Assembly (NCBI GenBank): GCA_902573425.1
Contig: CACGJO010000003.1
Span: forward strand, 1 to 64,000
DNA length: 64,000 bases
From: an uncultured Pelagibacteraceae bacterium
GTDB taxonomy: Bacteria; Pseudomonadota; Alphaproteobacteria; Pelagibacterales; Pelagibacteraceae
Reading direction: 5' to 3'
Below, in pieces: positions 1 to 10,674 of the stretch. Numbering within the stretch: position 1 is the first letter of the stretch; every line of letters begins with the position of its first letter. Below the pieces are notes generated by a model that ran no database searches, was not told where the DNA came from, and saw only the letters and a list, made by a program, of their open reading frames with translations. The translations under genes and the position numbers were made by a program.

Positions 1-799
1 ATTCAAAGGATCCTAGTAAATTACCAATTGGATCATTCCAAAGAACTGGCCAAAATATATATAAAGATAGAAAGTAAAAAATAAAAAAAATAAATATTTT
101 AATAATGTTATGAAATTTTTCTTTATCTGATTGAGTAGTCAATATAAAGAATATTAAAAAAGCTATCGGTAAAAAAAAACCGAAGATCCTCTGCGCTGTA
201 CTCAAACCAGCAAGTATTGAAAAAAGAATTAAATTTTTTTTGCTTAAATTATCAAATGATTTAAAGCAATAATAAAGTGAAATTGTGATAAGAGATAAAA
301 AAATTACATCTTTATTATTAAAAAAACTACTTCCATAAATTCTTGGTGATAAAATAAAAAATAAGGTTCCGATAAATGAAATACTAAAGCTTGAGAACCT
401 ATTTTTTAATATTTTATAAAAAAATATAGATGAGGTAAAAAATAGCGCGAAGTTTAAAAAATGTTTTAAGTAAAATGCTTTTTTAATATCATCAACCTTA
501 AAAATAACCTCAATAAAAGCCACAGGTAAATCAAAAACTACACCATAAAAAGGAAAATCTTTAGGTGATGGCAATGTAAAACCGTAAATTTCATTTATTT
601 TTTGATCAACTGAATTTTTTAAAACCTCGAAAGGTGTAAAATTTAAAATATACTGAAGCCAATAAAACCCACTTGATCTATGGAATTCTTCGTCAACAGA
701 TATTCCATAGTCGCGAAAAGTAAATAATCCAACTAAAAAAAAGCAAGAAAACAATAAAAATATAATTTTTTTTGAAGTTTTAGTATCTATTTTGATCAT
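1..799 (-). CDS. Polytopic membrane protein, GT-C/PMT-like glycosyltransferase (partial, runs off left edge)
   Basis: This gene is not in the ORF track because its stop lies outside the window. Translating the complement from the ATG at 799 gives an open frame of about 266 codons to the edge. It starts MIKIDTKTSKKIIFLLF, a first membrane segment, followed by DYGISVDEEFH; an acidic pair in the first periplasmic loop is typical of GT-C glycosyltransferases of the PMT/GT39 kind. Further hydrophobic segments, SPRIYGSSFFNNKD and WPVLWNDP also resemble that superfamily. The likely role is transfer of a sugar from a polyprenyl-phosphate donor at the inner membrane, but donor and acceptor cannot be read. 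It is divergent from sucC. I am confident of the reading frame and moderately confident of the family. Confidence 0.65.
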   Translation of the reverse strand, partial: MIKIDTKTSKKIIFLLFSCFFLVGLFTFRDYGISVDEEFHRSSGFYWLQYILNFTPFEVLKNSVDQKINEIYGFTLPSPKDFPFYGVVFDLPVAFIEVIFKVDDIKKAFYLKHFLNFALFFTSSIFFYKILKNRFSSFSISFIGTLFFILSPRIYGSSFFNNKDVIFLSLITISLYYCFKSFDNLSKKNLILFSILAGLSTAQRIFGFFLPIAFLIFFILTTQSDKEKFHNIIKIFIFFIFYFLSLYIFWPVLWNDPIGNLLGSFE

Positions 800-907
800 T
801 TGAATTTAGTTATTTAACTTTATAACATTGCATCTTTTCTTGTGCACTAAATAGTTTTGATTTGTATATTATTTGAAAATTGTGTTTAAAAGTATTAAAA
901 ATTTAAG

Positions 908-2065
908 ATGAATATTCACGAATACCAGGCAAAAGAAATATTAAAAGATTTTGGGGCACCAGTCTCAAATGGTTTTGTTATTTTTAATCCTCAGGAATTA
1001 GATAAAAATTTAAATAATCTAAAATCAGAAAAACTTGTCGTAAAAGCTCAAATCCATGCTGGAGGAAGAGGAAAAGCTGGGGGAGTAAAACTAGTTGGTA
1101 GGCCTGAAATTTTTTCTGAAGTTAAAAAAATGTTTGGCAAAGTTCTTGTTACACATCAAACAGGACCTCAAGGAAAGAAAGTCAAAAGAGTTTATATACA
1201 GGAAGCATATGATATTGAAAAAGAATTTTATTTATCTTGCTTAGTAGACAGAGAAAGTTCAAAAATTGCTTTTATAAGTAGTACAGAGGGCGGTGTGGAC
1301 ATCGAGTCAGTTGCACAAAATAACCCAGAAAAAATTCTAACTACCAAAATAGATTTTAAAGAAACTTTAACTTATGAAGATATTCAAAAGATTATCGAAA
1401 TATTTTCTTTAGATCAAAGTCAAAAAAAAGAAGCTGAAAATTTGGTAAATGCCCTGTTTAATACTTTAATTTCAAAAGATGCATCTCTAATCGAAATTAA
1501 TCCACTAGTTATTACAAAACAAAAAAAACTAATTTGTTTAGATGCTAAAATGAACTTTGATTCAAACGCAATGTATCGTAGACCAGAAATTTTAAAACTT
1601 AGGGATCTGAATGAAGAAGAACCAGCAGAAATTGAAGCAAGTAAATTCGGTCTTGCTTATATTAAATTAAATGGATCTATCGGTTGTATGGTAAATGGAG
1701 CCGGTCTTGCAATGTCAACAATGGATATAATAAAATTATATGGAGAAGAACCCGCAAATTTTCTTGATGTAGGGGGAGGTGCATCCAAAGAACAAGTCTC
1801 TGCTGCCTTCAAATTAATTTTATCTGACAAAAAAGTTAAAGGAATATTAATAAATATTTTTGGGGGGATAATGCAATGCGATGTGCTTGCCCAAGGTGTC
1901 GTAGAAGCGGCAAAGGAGATCAATATTAAAGTGCCACTAGTAGTTAGGTTAGCAGGAACAAATTTTGAAAAAGGTAAAGAAATTTTAGATAAATCAGGAC
2001 TTAAAATTTTATCTGCATCAGATTTAAATGATGCAGCGAAAAAAATCGTAAACGCAATAAAATAA
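908..2065 (+). CDS. sucC: Succinyl-CoA synthetase (ADP-forming) beta subunit
   Basis: The beta subunit of succinyl-CoA synthetase catalyses the substrate-level phosphorylation step of the TCA cycle together with SucD. At 385 aa it has the normal family length. It begins with the ATP-grasp signature MNIHEYQAKEIL, with the glycine-rich GGRGKAGGVKL near residues 52-62, LIEINPL near 195, and the C-terminal FGGIMQCDV segment at the subunit interface. It is the first gene of sucCDAB-lpd; the stop is followed directly by the sucD ATG. Many alphaproteobacteria have mdh just upstream, but here the neighbour is a divergent membrane protein gene. The 108-bp leader has no clear consensus promoter. Confidence 0.97.
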   Translation: MNIHEYQAKEILKDFGAPVSNGFVIFNPQELDKNLNNLKSEKLVVKAQIHAGGRGKAGGVKLVGRPEIFSEVKKMFGKVLVTHQTGPQGKKVKRVYIQEAYDIEKEFYLSCLVDRESSKIAFISSTEGGVDIESVAQNNPEKILTTKIDFKETLTYEDIQKIIEIFSLDQSQKKEAENLVNALFNTLISKDASLIEINPLVITKQKKLICLDAKMNFDSNAMYRRPEILKLRDLNEEEPAEIEASKFGLAYIKLNGSIGCMVNGAGLAMSTMDIIKLYGEEPANFLDVGGGASKEQVSAAFKLILSDKKVKGILINIFGGIMQCDVLAQGVVEAAKEINIKVPLVVRLAGTNFEKGKEILDKSGLKILSASDLNDAAKKIVNAIK

Positions 2066-2941
2066 ATGTCAGTTTTAGTAGACAAAAATACAAAAGTTAT
2101 TTGCCAGGGTTTTACAGGAAAGCATGGAACTTTTCACTCGGAACAGGCATTAAAATATGGAACTAAACTGGTTGGTGGTGTTACACCCAAAAAAGGTGGC
2201 AATAAGCATCTTGGACTTCCAGTTTTTAATACTGTAGCTGAGGCAAAAGAAAATACATCAGCAAATGCCACAATGATTTATGTACCCCCAAAGTTTGCGG
2301 CTGCAGCAATTATTGAAGCAATTGATGCAGAAATAGATTTAATTGTTTGTATAACTGAGGGAATACCAATTTTTGATATGATGAAAGTAAAAAAAAAAAT
2401 TATAAATAGTAAAAGTAGACTTATTGGACCTAACTGCCCAGGGATAATTACACCAGAAGAATGTAAGATTGGAATAATGCCAGGTTCGATTCACAAGAAG
2501 GGTTCTGTAGGTATTGTTTCAAGATCAGGTACATTAACTTATGAGGCGGTAGCTCAAACAACTGAAAACGGTTTGGGGCAATCAACCTGTATTGGTATTG
2601 GAGGAGATCCCATTAATGGAACAAACTTTATTGACTGTCTAGATCTTTTTTTAAAGGATAAAGATACTCACTCAATCGTTATGATTGGAGAAATTGGAGG
2701 TTCAGCAGAGGAAGAAGCTGCAGAATTTCTTAAAAAGTCAAAATTAAAAAAACCTACAGTTGGTTTTATAGCTGGATTGACAGCCCCTCCAGGCAGAAGA
2801 ATGGGACATGCTGGCGCAATAATATCAGGTGGTAAAGGAGGCGCAGAAGACAAAATAGAGGTTATGAAATCAGCTGATATTACGATATCAAAATCTCCAG
2901 CTGATATCGGAAAAACTATTTACGAAAAACTTAATAATTAA
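2066..2941 (+). CDS. sucD: Succinyl-CoA synthetase alpha subunit
   Basis: The alpha subunit carries the CoA-binding Rossmann domain and the histidine phosphorylated during catalysis. At 291 aa it has the usual length. Visible motifs are the N-terminal CoA-binding [14 protein letters not shown] (about residues 15-28), [20 protein letters not shown] (about 122-142) and the active-site histidine in [17 protein letters not shown] (about 248). Its ATG immediately follows the sucC TAA with no gap, consistent with translational coupling and 1:1 synthesis of the subunits. A 37-bp gap separates it from sucA. Confidence 0.97.
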   Translation: MSVLVDKNTKVICQGFTGKHGTFHSEQALKYGTKLVGGVTPKKGGNKHLGLPVFNTVAEAKENTSANATMIYVPPKFAAAAIIEAIDAEIDLIVCITEGIPIFDMMKVKKKIINSKSRLIGPNCPGIITPEECKIGIMPGSIHKKGSVGIVSRSGTLTYEAVAQTTENGLGQSTCIGIGGDPINGTNFIDCLDLFLKDKDTHSIVMIGEIGGSAEEEAAEFLKKSKLKKPTVGFIAGLTAPPGRRMGHAGAIISGGKGGAEDKIEVMKSADITISKSPADIGKTIYEKLNN

Positions 2942-2978
2942 AAATTCTTTTTTTGTGTTATTATAATTATTAATAAAT

Positions 2979-5876
2979 ATGGCCAACGGAAAAAATAATA
3001 ACATTTTTGAAAAAACATCATTTCTAGGAGCAAACAGCTCTCAGTTCATTCAAGAATTATACGCAGAGTATCTTAATAACCCTCAGAAAATACCAAACGA
3101 ATGGAAAATATTTTTCGAAGGGCTGAACGATGAAAAAGATGGAATTATAAAAAATGCAAATGGTCCAAGTTGGGCAAGAAAAAAAAAGATAAAAAATAAT
3201 TTAGAAAATAATTCTGATTTCAATAAGAATAAAAATGGAAATTTAGAAATTTTTACTGATAAAGGCAATGTATTAGAAGCAGCGAAAAATTCTGTAAGAG
3301 CAAATATGCTCGTGAGAGCTTTTAGAATTAGAGGACACTTAATCTCAAATCTTGATCCACTTGGTCTTCAAAAAAGAGAAAAACACTCAGAGTTAAAACC
3401 TGAAAGCTATGGTTTTTCAGAAAAAGATTTAAGTAAAAAAATATTTTTAGATGGAGTTCTTGGTATACAGTCAGCAACTCTACGAGAAATTTTATCAATT
3501 GCAAAAGAAACCTACTGTAAAAGTATAGGATTCGAATTTATGCATATGTCAGATCCTGAAGAAAGAACATGGATAAGAGATAGAATTGAGGGTAAAGAAA
3601 AGTCAATCAAATTCACATTAAATGGAAAGAAAGCAATTTTAAATAAATTAGTCGAGTCAGAGGGTTTTGAAAAATTTTTACATGTAAAATTTGTAGGTAC
3701 AAAAAGATTTGGCTTAGATGGTGCAGAGTCATTAATCCCAGCCTTGGAACAAATTATTAAAAGAGGAGGTAATTTAGGAGTTAAAGAAGTCAAAATTGGA
3801 ATGCCTCATAGAGGCAGACTAAACGTACTTGCCAACATGATGCAAAAACCTTTCAAAGCTATTTTTAAAGAATTTTTTGGTGAAAAAATTACCTCAAAAA
3901 AAGATTTTGAAGGAGATGTAAAATATCATTTAGGAGCATCGGCAAATAGGGAATTTGATGGAAACTTAGTTCATATAAGTTTAACAGATAACCCATCGCA
4001 TTTAGAGGCTGTAAATCCAGTTGTTCTTGGACAAGTTAGAGCAAAACAATTTTTTCATAAAGATAAGGAAAGAAAAAAAGTAATACCAGTTTTAATTCAC
4101 GGAGACGCCGCATTTGCTGGACAAGGAGTTGTTGCAGAATGTTTCGCTATGTCCGGGTTACCAGGACATAATACTGGTGGAACAATTCATATTATAGTTA
4201 ATAATCAAATTGGATTTACAACAGCACCACGGTTTGCGAGATCCTCTCCTTATCCCTCAGATTTAGCAAAAATGGTTCAAGCACCAATATTTCATGTGAA
4301 CGGGGATGATCCAGAGGCGGTAGTGCACTGCGCAAAAATTGCAACTGAGTTCAGACAAAAATTTAATAGAGATGTAGTTATTGACATGGTTTGCTACAGA
4401 AGATTTGGCCATAACGAAGGCGATGAGCCATCGTTTACTCAGCCATTGATGTATAAAAAAATAAAAAATCATCCTTCTACTCTAGAAATATATGGTCAAA
4501 AACTTATTAAAGAAGGGTTAGTTACAAAAGTAGAAATTGAAAGTAACAAGAAAAAATTTAGAGAGTTTCTAAATAATGAGTTTGTTGGAGCAAAAGATTA
4601 CAAAGTTAAAATGAAATGGTTTGATGGAGTATGGTCACGTTTTAAACCAGAAATAGGCAAAGATAGAAGAGGTGTGACCGGAGTAAAAAAAGAAAACCTC
4701 ATAGATATTGGAAAAAAAATTACACAATTACCAGAAAATTTTAATATTCATAAAACTTTGATAAAAATTTTTGAAAATAAGCAAAAAATGTTCACACAAA
4801 ATCACCAGATTGATTGGTCCACAGCTGAATCACTTGCCTTTGCAACACTTTTAAATGACGGTTTCTCTGTAAGATTATCAGGGCAAGACTCAGGAAGAGG
4901 AACCTTTAGTCAAAGACATTCGGTCCTAAGAAATCAGGATAGCCATGAGAGATATATCCCCTTGCAACATGTGTCGGAAAAACAAAAAAACTTTGAAGTA
5001 ATAGATAGTCTTCTTTCTGAATTAGGTGTTCTTGGTTTTGAATTTGGTTACTCTCTATCTGAACCTGAGACTCTTGTGCTCTGGGAAGCACAATTTGGAG
5101 ATTTTGTTAATGGTGCACAAGTCGTTATTGATCAATTTATTTCATCGGGAGAGTCAAAGTGGTCAAGAGCAAGTGGACTTGTGATGCTTTTACCTCATGG
5201 ATACGAAGGCCAAGGTCCTGAACATTCTTCAGGTAGATTAGAAAGGTTTTTGCAGTTATGTGCCCAGGATAATTTACAAGTAGTAAATTGTACAACACCC
5301 GCAAACTATTTTCATGTTCTAAGAAGACAAATGCATAGAGACTTTAGAAAACCACTTATAGTCATGACACCTAAGTCACTCTTAAGGCATAAAAGATGTT
5401 TATCAAATCTAGAAGATTTTACAAAAAAGAATTCATTTCATAGAATTTTAGAAGACAGTGCTTATTTAAAAGGAAGCAGACTTGTTTCTCTAAAAAAAGA
5501 TAATAAAATCAAAAAAGTTGTAATGTGTTCAGGCAAAATTTATTATGATCTTATAGAGCAAAGAGAAAAGATAAAAAGTGATAGCGTAGTGTTCTTAAGA
5601 ATTGAACAGCTATACCCCTTTCCTGTAAAACAAGTTGGAAAGCAGCTTAAAAGATATAAAAATGCAAAATTTTTTTGGTGTCAAGAAGAGCCAAAAAATA
5701 TGGGCGCATGGAATACAGCGCGACACTATATTGATAGAACTTTAGATATCATTCAAGTAAAAGGAGAAAAGGTCAAATATGTTGGACGAAATGCTGCCGC
5801 ATCACCTGCCACAGGAAATTTAAATAAACATCTTGCAGAACAAAAAGAAATATTAGAAAAGGTAATAAATAAGTAG
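2979..5876 (+). CDS. sucA: 2-oxoglutarate dehydrogenase E1 component
   Basis: Thiamine-diphosphate-dependent E1 of the 2-oxoglutarate dehydrogenase complex: it decarboxylates 2-oxoglutarate and succinylates the lipoyl group of SucB. At 965 aa it is full length. An N-terminal binding helix includes LYAEYLNNPQKIPNEWKIFF. Later come KRFGLDGAESLIP, MPHRGRLNVL, the cofactor-region HGDAAFAGQGVV (about residue 374) and NNQIGFTT, and in the C-terminal half the pyrimidine-binding region LWEAQFGDF and LPHGYEGQGPEHSS. It is followed by sucB with no gap (TAG then ATG). No anomaly was noticed. Confidence 0.97.
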   Translation: MANGKNNNIFEKTSFLGANSSQFIQELYAEYLNNPQKIPNEWKIFFEGLNDEKDGIIKNANGPSWARKKKIKNNLENNSDFNKNKNGNLEIFTDKGNVLEAAKNSVRANMLVRAFRIRGHLISNLDPLGLQKREKHSELKPESYGFSEKDLSKKIFLDGVLGIQSATLREILSIAKETYCKSIGFEFMHMSDPEERTWIRDRIEGKEKSIKFTLNGKKAILNKLVESEGFEKFLHVKFVGTKRFGLDGAESLIPALEQIIKRGGNLGVKEVKIGMPHRGRLNVLANMMQKPFKAIFKEFFGEKITSKKDFEGDVKYHLGASANREFDGNLVHISLTDNPSHLEAVNPVVLGQVRAKQFFHKDKERKKVIPVLIHGDAAFAGQGVVAECFAMSGLPGHNTGGTIHIIVNNQIGFTTAPRFARSSPYPSDLAKMVQAPIFHVNGDDPEAVVHCAKIATEFRQKFNRDVVIDMVCYRRFGHNEGDEPSFTQPLMYKKIKNHPSTLEIYGQKLIKEGLVTKVEIESNKKKFREFLNNEFVGAKDYKVKMKWFDGVWSRFKPEIGKDRRGVTGVKKENLIDIGKKITQLPENFNIHKTLIKIFENKQKMFTQNHQIDWSTAESLAFATLLNDGFSVRLSGQDSGRGTFSQRHSVLRNQDSHERYIPLQHVSEKQKNFEVIDSLLSELGVLGFEFGYSLSEPETLVLWEAQFGDFVNGAQVVIDQFISSGESKWSRASGLVMLLPHGYEGQGPEHSSGRLERFLQLCAQDNLQVVNCTTPANYFHVLRRQMHRDFRKPLIVMTPKSLLRHKRCLSNLEDFTKKNSFHRILEDSAYLKGSRLVSLKKDNKIKKVVMCSGKIYYDLIEQREKIKSDSVVFLRIEQLYPFPVKQVGKQLKRYKNAKFFWCQEEPKNMGAWNTARHYIDRTLDIIQVKGEKVKYVGRNAAASPATGNLNKHLAEQKEILEKVINK

Positions 5877-7202
5877 ATGTCAGAAAAAATAATAGTTCCA
5901 GCTTTAGGAGAATCAGTTACAGAAGCCACAGTATCAAAGTGGCTTAAAACTGTTGGAGAAGAAGTAAATTCAGATGAGCCATTAGTAGAACTAGAAACCG
6001 ACAAGGTAAATGTTGAAGTTCCATCACCCTCTGATGGTATTTTAGAAAAAATCTCAGTAAAAGAGGGAACAACCGTTGAAGTTGGTACCCTTTTAGGAAG
6101 TGTGGGAGCTAATGACACAAAACCAGTTACAGATAAAAAAGAAAAAAAATATACACCACCTACAAAAAAAGAAAAAAGTACTCCTATTTATAATGAAGAA
6201 CCGAAAAAAAATGAGGAAGTAGTTGAAATAAATAAACCAATCTCTAATGGAATGGAAACACTTATTTTAAACGAGGAAGAAAAAGAGGAAACTCCATTAA
6301 TTTTAGATCAAGAACATAAAACTGAAAAAATAAAAAAAACAAAAGTAAAAACAGCCTCACCATCTGCCAGAAAAATAGCCCAAGACAAAAATATTAGCTT
6401 AGACCAAATCGAAGGCTCTGGAAGAAGAGGCATGGTTTTAAAAGAAGATTTGATTAATCTAATGGGCGCTAAGCCTGCTCCAAATTTAAAAAAGACAAAA
6501 GATGGTCCAGAGGAAAGAATTAAAATGACAAGATTAAGATTAACAATAGCAAGAAGATTAAAAGAAGCCCAAAATAATGCTGCAATGCTTACAACTTTTA
6601 ATGAAGTTGATATGCATAATATAATGGAAATAAGAAAAAATTATCAAGAGGAGTTTAAAAAAAAATATTCAGTAAAATTAGGTTTCATGTCATTTTTTGT
6701 TAAAGCTAGCATTGCTGCCTTAAAAAATTACCCAGCTATAAATGCTGAAATTCAGGATGAGGAAATTGTTTATAAAAATTATTATAATTTAAGTTTTGCA
6801 GTTGGCACTGAAAAAGGTCTAGTTGTTCCAGTTTTAAGAAATCCTGATGAAATGTCTTTTGCTGATATTGAAAAAAATATTGCTAGCATCGGTGAGAAAG
6901 CCAGAAATGGCAAATTAACAATCAATGATTTACAAGGAGGCACTTTTACAATAACTAATGGAGGTATTTATGGATCAATGCTTTCTACTCCAATACTCAA
7001 TCCACCTCAGTCAGGAGTATTAGGTATGCACAATATAATTGATCGAGCAATTGTGATAAATGGTGAAATAAAAATTCGCCCAATGATGTATTTAGCGCTA
7101 TCCTATGACCATAGAATTGTTGATGGCAAAGAGGCAGTATCATTTTTAAAAAATATCAAGGACTTTTTAGAAGAACCAAAAAGACTTTTTTTAAACGTTT
7201 AA
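5877..7202 (+). CDS. sucB: Dihydrolipoyllysine-residue succinyltransferase (OGDH E2)
   Basis: E2 core of the 2-oxoglutarate dehydrogenase complex, 441 aa. Domain order: one lipoyl domain (residues 1-75, with the lipoylated lysine in [12 protein letters not shown]), a long charged Lys/Glu linker, a peripheral-subunit binding domain beginning [14 protein letters not shown] and containing [13 protein letters not shown], then the acyltransferase domain with C-terminal [10 protein letters not shown] carrying the catalytic His and Asp. Its gene partners sucA (upstream) and lpd (downstream, 3-nt gap) supply E1 and E3. It is distinct from the pyruvate E2 at 45740-46993. Confidence 0.97.
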   Translation: MSEKIIVPALGESVTEATVSKWLKTVGEEVNSDEPLVELETDKVNVEVPSPSDGILEKISVKEGTTVEVGTLLGSVGANDTKPVTDKKEKKYTPPTKKEKSTPIYNEEPKKNEEVVEINKPISNGMETLILNEEEKEETPLILDQEHKTEKIKKTKVKTASPSARKIAQDKNISLDQIEGSGRRGMVLKEDLINLMGAKPAPNLKKTKDGPEERIKMTRLRLTIARRLKEAQNNAAMLTTFNEVDMHNIMEIRKNYQEEFKKKYSVKLGFMSFFVKASIAALKNYPAINAEIQDEEIVYKNYYNLSFAVGTEKGLVVPVLRNPDEMSFADIEKNIASIGEKARNGKLTINDLQGGTFTITNGGIYGSMLSTPILNPPQSGVLGMHNIIDRAIVINGEIKIRPMMYLALSYDHRIVDGKEAVSFLKNIKDFLEEPKRLFLNV

Positions 7203-7205
7203 GAA

Positions 7206-8609
7206 ATGGAAAAAAATTTTGATTTAATAGTAATAGGTGGTGGGCCCGGTGGATATGTGTGTGCAATCAGGGCTGCTCAGTTAGGTCTAAAAACTGCTTG
7301 CGTCGAGTCTAGAGGAACATTAGGTGGAACTTGTTTGAATGTTGGATGTATTCCCTCTAAGAGTTTACTTAATTCTTCAGAGCTTTTTTCAAAAGCAAAA
7401 AATCATTTTAATAACATTGGTATAGAAACTGGAGATGTGAAATTAAATCTTAATAAAATGATGACAAATAAAAGTAAATCTGTCCAAATTTTAACCAAGG
7501 GTGTTGAATTCTTATTCAAAAAAAATAAGGTAACTTATATAAAGGGAAAAGGAGTCCTGTTTTCAAAAAATGATGTAGTAGTTTATCAAGATGGAAAAAA
7601 AACATCTTACAAATCTCAAAATATTGTTATTGCTACTGGCTCATCTTCCGTGTCCCTTTCTGGTATAAATATAGATGAAAAAAATATAATATCATCGACT
7701 GGCGCACTTTCATTGGAGAAAGTCCCAACAAATTTAGTGATAATTGGTGGTGGTTATATTGGTCTTGAAATGGGTTCAGTTTGGTCGAGACTTGGTTCAA
7801 AGGTTACGGTAATTGAATATTTAGATCATATAACACCTGGGATGGATAAAGAAATTTCTAAGGAATTTCAGAAAATTTTAACAAAGCAAGGAATTAAATT
7901 TTTGCTGGAAAACAAAGTTACATCTGTAAAAAATAAAAATGACAAAGTCCTAGTTGATTTTATTGATAATAAAACAAATAAAAAATCTAGTTTAGAATGT
8001 GATAAGGTTTTAGTTTCAGTTGGTAGAAAACCCTACACAGAGGGCTTAAATTTGACAAAATTAGGTATAAAAAAAGATCAGGCAGGAAGAATAGAAGTAA
8101 ATAAAAATTTTCAGACTTCATTAGAAAATATTTTTGCAATAGGTGACGTTATTAAAGGACCGATGCTAGCTCACAAAGCGGAGGAAGAAGGAATAGCAGT
8201 CGCTGAAATTTTAGCTGGGCAATCTGGCCATGTGAATTACGACGTTGTACCAGGTGTAATATATACTTCTCCTGAAGTTGCAACTGTAGGAAAAACTGAG
8301 GAAGATCTTAAAGATTTAAAAATAGATTACAAAGTTGGTAAATTCCCATTTCTTGCCAATTCAAGAGCCAAAGTTAACAATGAGTCAGAAGGATTCGTAA
8401 AAATTTTGGCCGATGCAAAAACAGATAAGGTTTTAGGTGTTCATATAATTGGACCTCATTGTGGTGATATGATTGCTGAAATGGCTTTAGCTATGGAATT
8501 TGGTGCAAGTTCAGAAGATATAGCTAGAACTTGTCATGCTCATCCAACTCATACTGAAGCAATTAAAGAAGCAGCTCTGGCAGTTGACAAGAGACCTATT
8601 CATTTTTAA
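7206..8609 (+). CDS. lpd: Dihydrolipoyl dehydrogenase (E3)
   Basis: FAD-dependent E3 that reoxidises dihydrolipoyl groups and reduces NAD+. At 467 aa it has the standard length. It shows the FAD-binding GGGPGGYVCAIRAAQLG, the redox-active disulfide in GGTCLNVGCIPSK (about residues 40-52), the NAD-binding IIGGGYIGLEMGSVW, the second FAD motif FAIGDVIKGPMLAHKAEEEG and the C-terminal dimer-interface His-Glu pair in CHAHPTHTEAIKEA. It sits in the suc operon. The pyruvate dehydrogenase genes elsewhere in the window have no E3 beside them, so this enzyme probably serves both complexes; that is inference. Confidence 0.97.
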   Translation: MEKNFDLIVIGGGPGGYVCAIRAAQLGLKTACVESRGTLGGTCLNVGCIPSKSLLNSSELFSKAKNHFNNIGIETGDVKLNLNKMMTNKSKSVQILTKGVEFLFKKNKVTYIKGKGVLFSKNDVVVYQDGKKTSYKSQNIVIATGSSSVSLSGINIDEKNIISSTGALSLEKVPTNLVIIGGGYIGLEMGSVWSRLGSKVTVIEYLDHITPGMDKEISKEFQKILTKQGIKFLLENKVTSVKNKNDKVLVDFIDNKTNKKSSLECDKVLVSVGRKPYTEGLNLTKLGIKKDQAGRIEVNKNFQTSLENIFAIGDVIKGPMLAHKAEEEGIAVAEILAGQSGHVNYDVVPGVIYTSPEVATVGKTEEDLKDLKIDYKVGKFPFLANSRAKVNNESEGFVKILADAKTDKVLGVHIIGPHCGDMIAEMALAMEFGASSEDIARTCHAHPTHTEAIKEAALAVDKRPIHF

Positions 8610-8620
8610 GCAACTAATTC

Positions 8621-10576
8621 ATGAAAGTACCAGTTCTAATTCCAAGAATATTTGACCATCCCCATACTTATTTATCTGGAAGGTTTGGGAAGTTGAAAGC
8701 GGGTTCTATAGTTCAAGTTCCCTTTGGCAGGGAAAAGGAAATAGGAGTTGTATGGGACAAAGCAGAGGAAACTAAAAAAAATTTTCGACTAAAAACTATT
8801 TTAGAAATTAAACCATTTTCATTTAGTGATAAATTAATTAAATTTATTAACTGGTTTTCTATTTACAATTTAGTTCCAAAAGGAATGGTTTTAAAAATGT
8901 TTTTAGGAAATGACTTGTTGTCATCTAAGAAATCTGATTTCAAACTTCAATATATTAGTAACGAAAAAACTAGATTTGAGTTAAATAATGACCAAAAAAA
9001 ATGTTTAAAAGACATTCAAAATTTTGGAAACAACTTTAGTGTTACTTTGTTGCAAGGTATTACTGGATCTGGAAAAACTTTAGTTTATTTTGAGAGAATA
9101 AAAGAAAGTTTAAAAAAAAATAAACAAGTTTTAGTTTTGTTACCAGAAATTTTCTTAACGAATCAATTTAACAAAAGATTTGAAGATTATTTTGGTTTTA
9201 AACCCTCTATTTGGCATTCTAAAATTACAAAAAAAAATAAAAGAATTATTTGGCAAAATATAAATAATGGGAAAATAGGATTAGTAGTTGGAGCAAGATC
9301 ATCTTTATTTTTACCTTTTAAAAATCTTGGTTTGATAGTTGTAGATGAAGAACATGACAACTCATACAAGCAAGACGAAGGTATAAGATACAATGCCAGA
9401 GACATGGCTATTTCACGTGGATCCTTCGAGAATGTTCCTGTAATTCTTTCCACTTCAATTCCATCTCTAGAAACTTATAAAAATGTTAAAAGCAAAAAAT
9501 ATAATATAACTAAATTGAATAAAAGATATAAAGATTTTTCTCTTCCTAATGCAGAAATTATAAATCTCAACTTAACAAAAAAAAGTAAGAATATTTGGTT
9601 AGATATCAAAACATTAAATTTAGTGAAAAAATATTTAGATAAAGGAGATCAAGTTCTATTTTTCCTAAACAGAAGAGGATATGCACCATTCATGATTTGT
9701 AAAATTTGCGGTTATAAACTTGAATGTCCCAACTGCTCAATATTTTTAACATTTCATAAATATTTAGATAAGGCATTGTGCCATCATTGTGGTCATAAAA
9801 CTCAAGTTAAAAATAAATGTAAAAATTTTGGTACAGCTTGCGATTTTCAAATGTATGGGCCTGGAGTAGAAAAGATTTTTTCTGAATTAAAACAAATTTT
9901 TCCTCAAAAAAAAATTAAGATTTTATCTAGTGATTTTTTAACTAAAAAAAAAGAAACTTACGAATTATTGAATGATATTGAAAAAAATAAAGTAAATATT
10001 TTGGTGGGTACTCAGTTGATTTCAAAAGGTTTTAACTTTCCAAATTTGAATTGCATAGTGGTTGTAGATGCAGATTTTTCAGGAATGGGATTTGATTTAA
10101 GATCCACGGAAAAAAATATACAACTTTATAATCAACTTAGTGGAAGAGCAGGAAGGTTTAGTAAAGATTCAATTATAATTTATCAAACATTCAATCCCAA
10201 AGATGAAACTTTGAAAAATATACTTAAAAATAAACAAGATGAATTTCTCGAAGAAGAATTTTTATTAAGAAAGAAAAAAAACCTTCCACCATTTACAAGA
10301 TTGATCGCTTTTATCGTTTCATCAAAAAACGAGAGAGATGGTTTAATTGAAGCAAAAAAAATTAAAAAAATTTTGTCATCTATACAAAATATTGATGTAA
10401 TGGGCCCTGTAACTTCACCAATATTTAAAATTAAAAATAATTACCGAACAAGATTATTGTTAAGATCGTCAATAAACTTATTTCCCCAAAAACAAATTAG
10501 CCAAGCTTTAAAATTATTTAAAGTTTCGAAAAAAATAAAACTTACAGTTGATGTTGATCCATTAAACTTTAGCTAA
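8621..10576 (+). CDS. priA: Primosomal replication restart helicase PriA
   Basis: 3'-to-5' superfamily-2 DNA helicase that recognises stalled forks and reloads the replisome. At 651 aa it is somewhat shorter than the roughly 730-aa enterobacterial protein. Motifs are Walker A GITGSGKT (about residue 147), Walker B DEEH (about 241), and the zinc-binding cysteine cluster CKICGYKLECPNC ... CHHCGHKTQVKNKC (about 360-405). C-terminal helicase motifs include LVGTQLISKGFNFP and QLSGRAGRF. It starts 11 nt after lpd and is probably co-transcribed with it. A 98-bp gap follows before atpH. Confidence 0.95.
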   Translation: MKVPVLIPRIFDHPHTYLSGRFGKLKAGSIVQVPFGREKEIGVVWDKAEETKKNFRLKTILEIKPFSFSDKLIKFINWFSIYNLVPKGMVLKMFLGNDLLSSKKSDFKLQYISNEKTRFELNNDQKKCLKDIQNFGNNFSVTLLQGITGSGKTLVYFERIKESLKKNKQVLVLLPEIFLTNQFNKRFEDYFGFKPSIWHSKITKKNKRIIWQNINNGKIGLVVGARSSLFLPFKNLGLIVVDEEHDNSYKQDEGIRYNARDMAISRGSFENVPVILSTSIPSLETYKNVKSKKYNITKLNKRYKDFSLPNAEIINLNLTKKSKNIWLDIKTLNLVKKYLDKGDQVLFFLNRRGYAPFMICKICGYKLECPNCSIFLTFHKYLDKALCHHCGHKTQVKNKCKNFGTACDFQMYGPGVEKIFSELKQIFPQKKIKILSSDFLTKKKETYELLNDIEKNKVNILVGTQLISKGFNFPNLNCIVVVDADFSGMGFDLRSTEKNIQLYNQLSGRAGRFSKDSIIIYQTFNPKDETLKNILKNKQDEFLEEEFLLRKKKNLPPFTRLIAFIVSSKNERDGLIEAKKIKKILSSIQNIDVMGPVTSPIFKIKNNYRTRLLLRSSINLFPQKQISQALKLFKVSKKIKLTVDVDPLNFS

Positions 10577-10608
10577 AATGCCTTTTGTATACACTTGAAC
10601 AGTGCATT

Positions 10609-10623
10609 TTCGTATGATACGAA
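10609..10623. promoter_or_regulatory. Perfect 6-bp inverted repeat upstream of the atp operon (candidate operator)
   Basis: TTCGTA-TGA-TACGAA is a perfect inverted repeat in the 98-bp gap between priA and atpH. The overlapping TATGAT lies 17 bp downstream of TACACT, which could be a weak -10/-35 pair. The symmetry suggests a dimeric regulator site overlapping a promoter, but a short RNA hairpin or chance are possible. Confidence 0.35.
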
Positions 10624-10674
10624 ATCTCTTAAATTCATGAAGAAAATCATCAAAAAACTAAAAAATAAATTAAT

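Noticed and set aside
1657-2085. 142-aa minus-strand ORF inside sucC/sucD
   Set aside because: It is a shadow of two clear housekeeping genes on the other strand, with low-complexity Ser/Phe/Ile composition and no recognisable motif.
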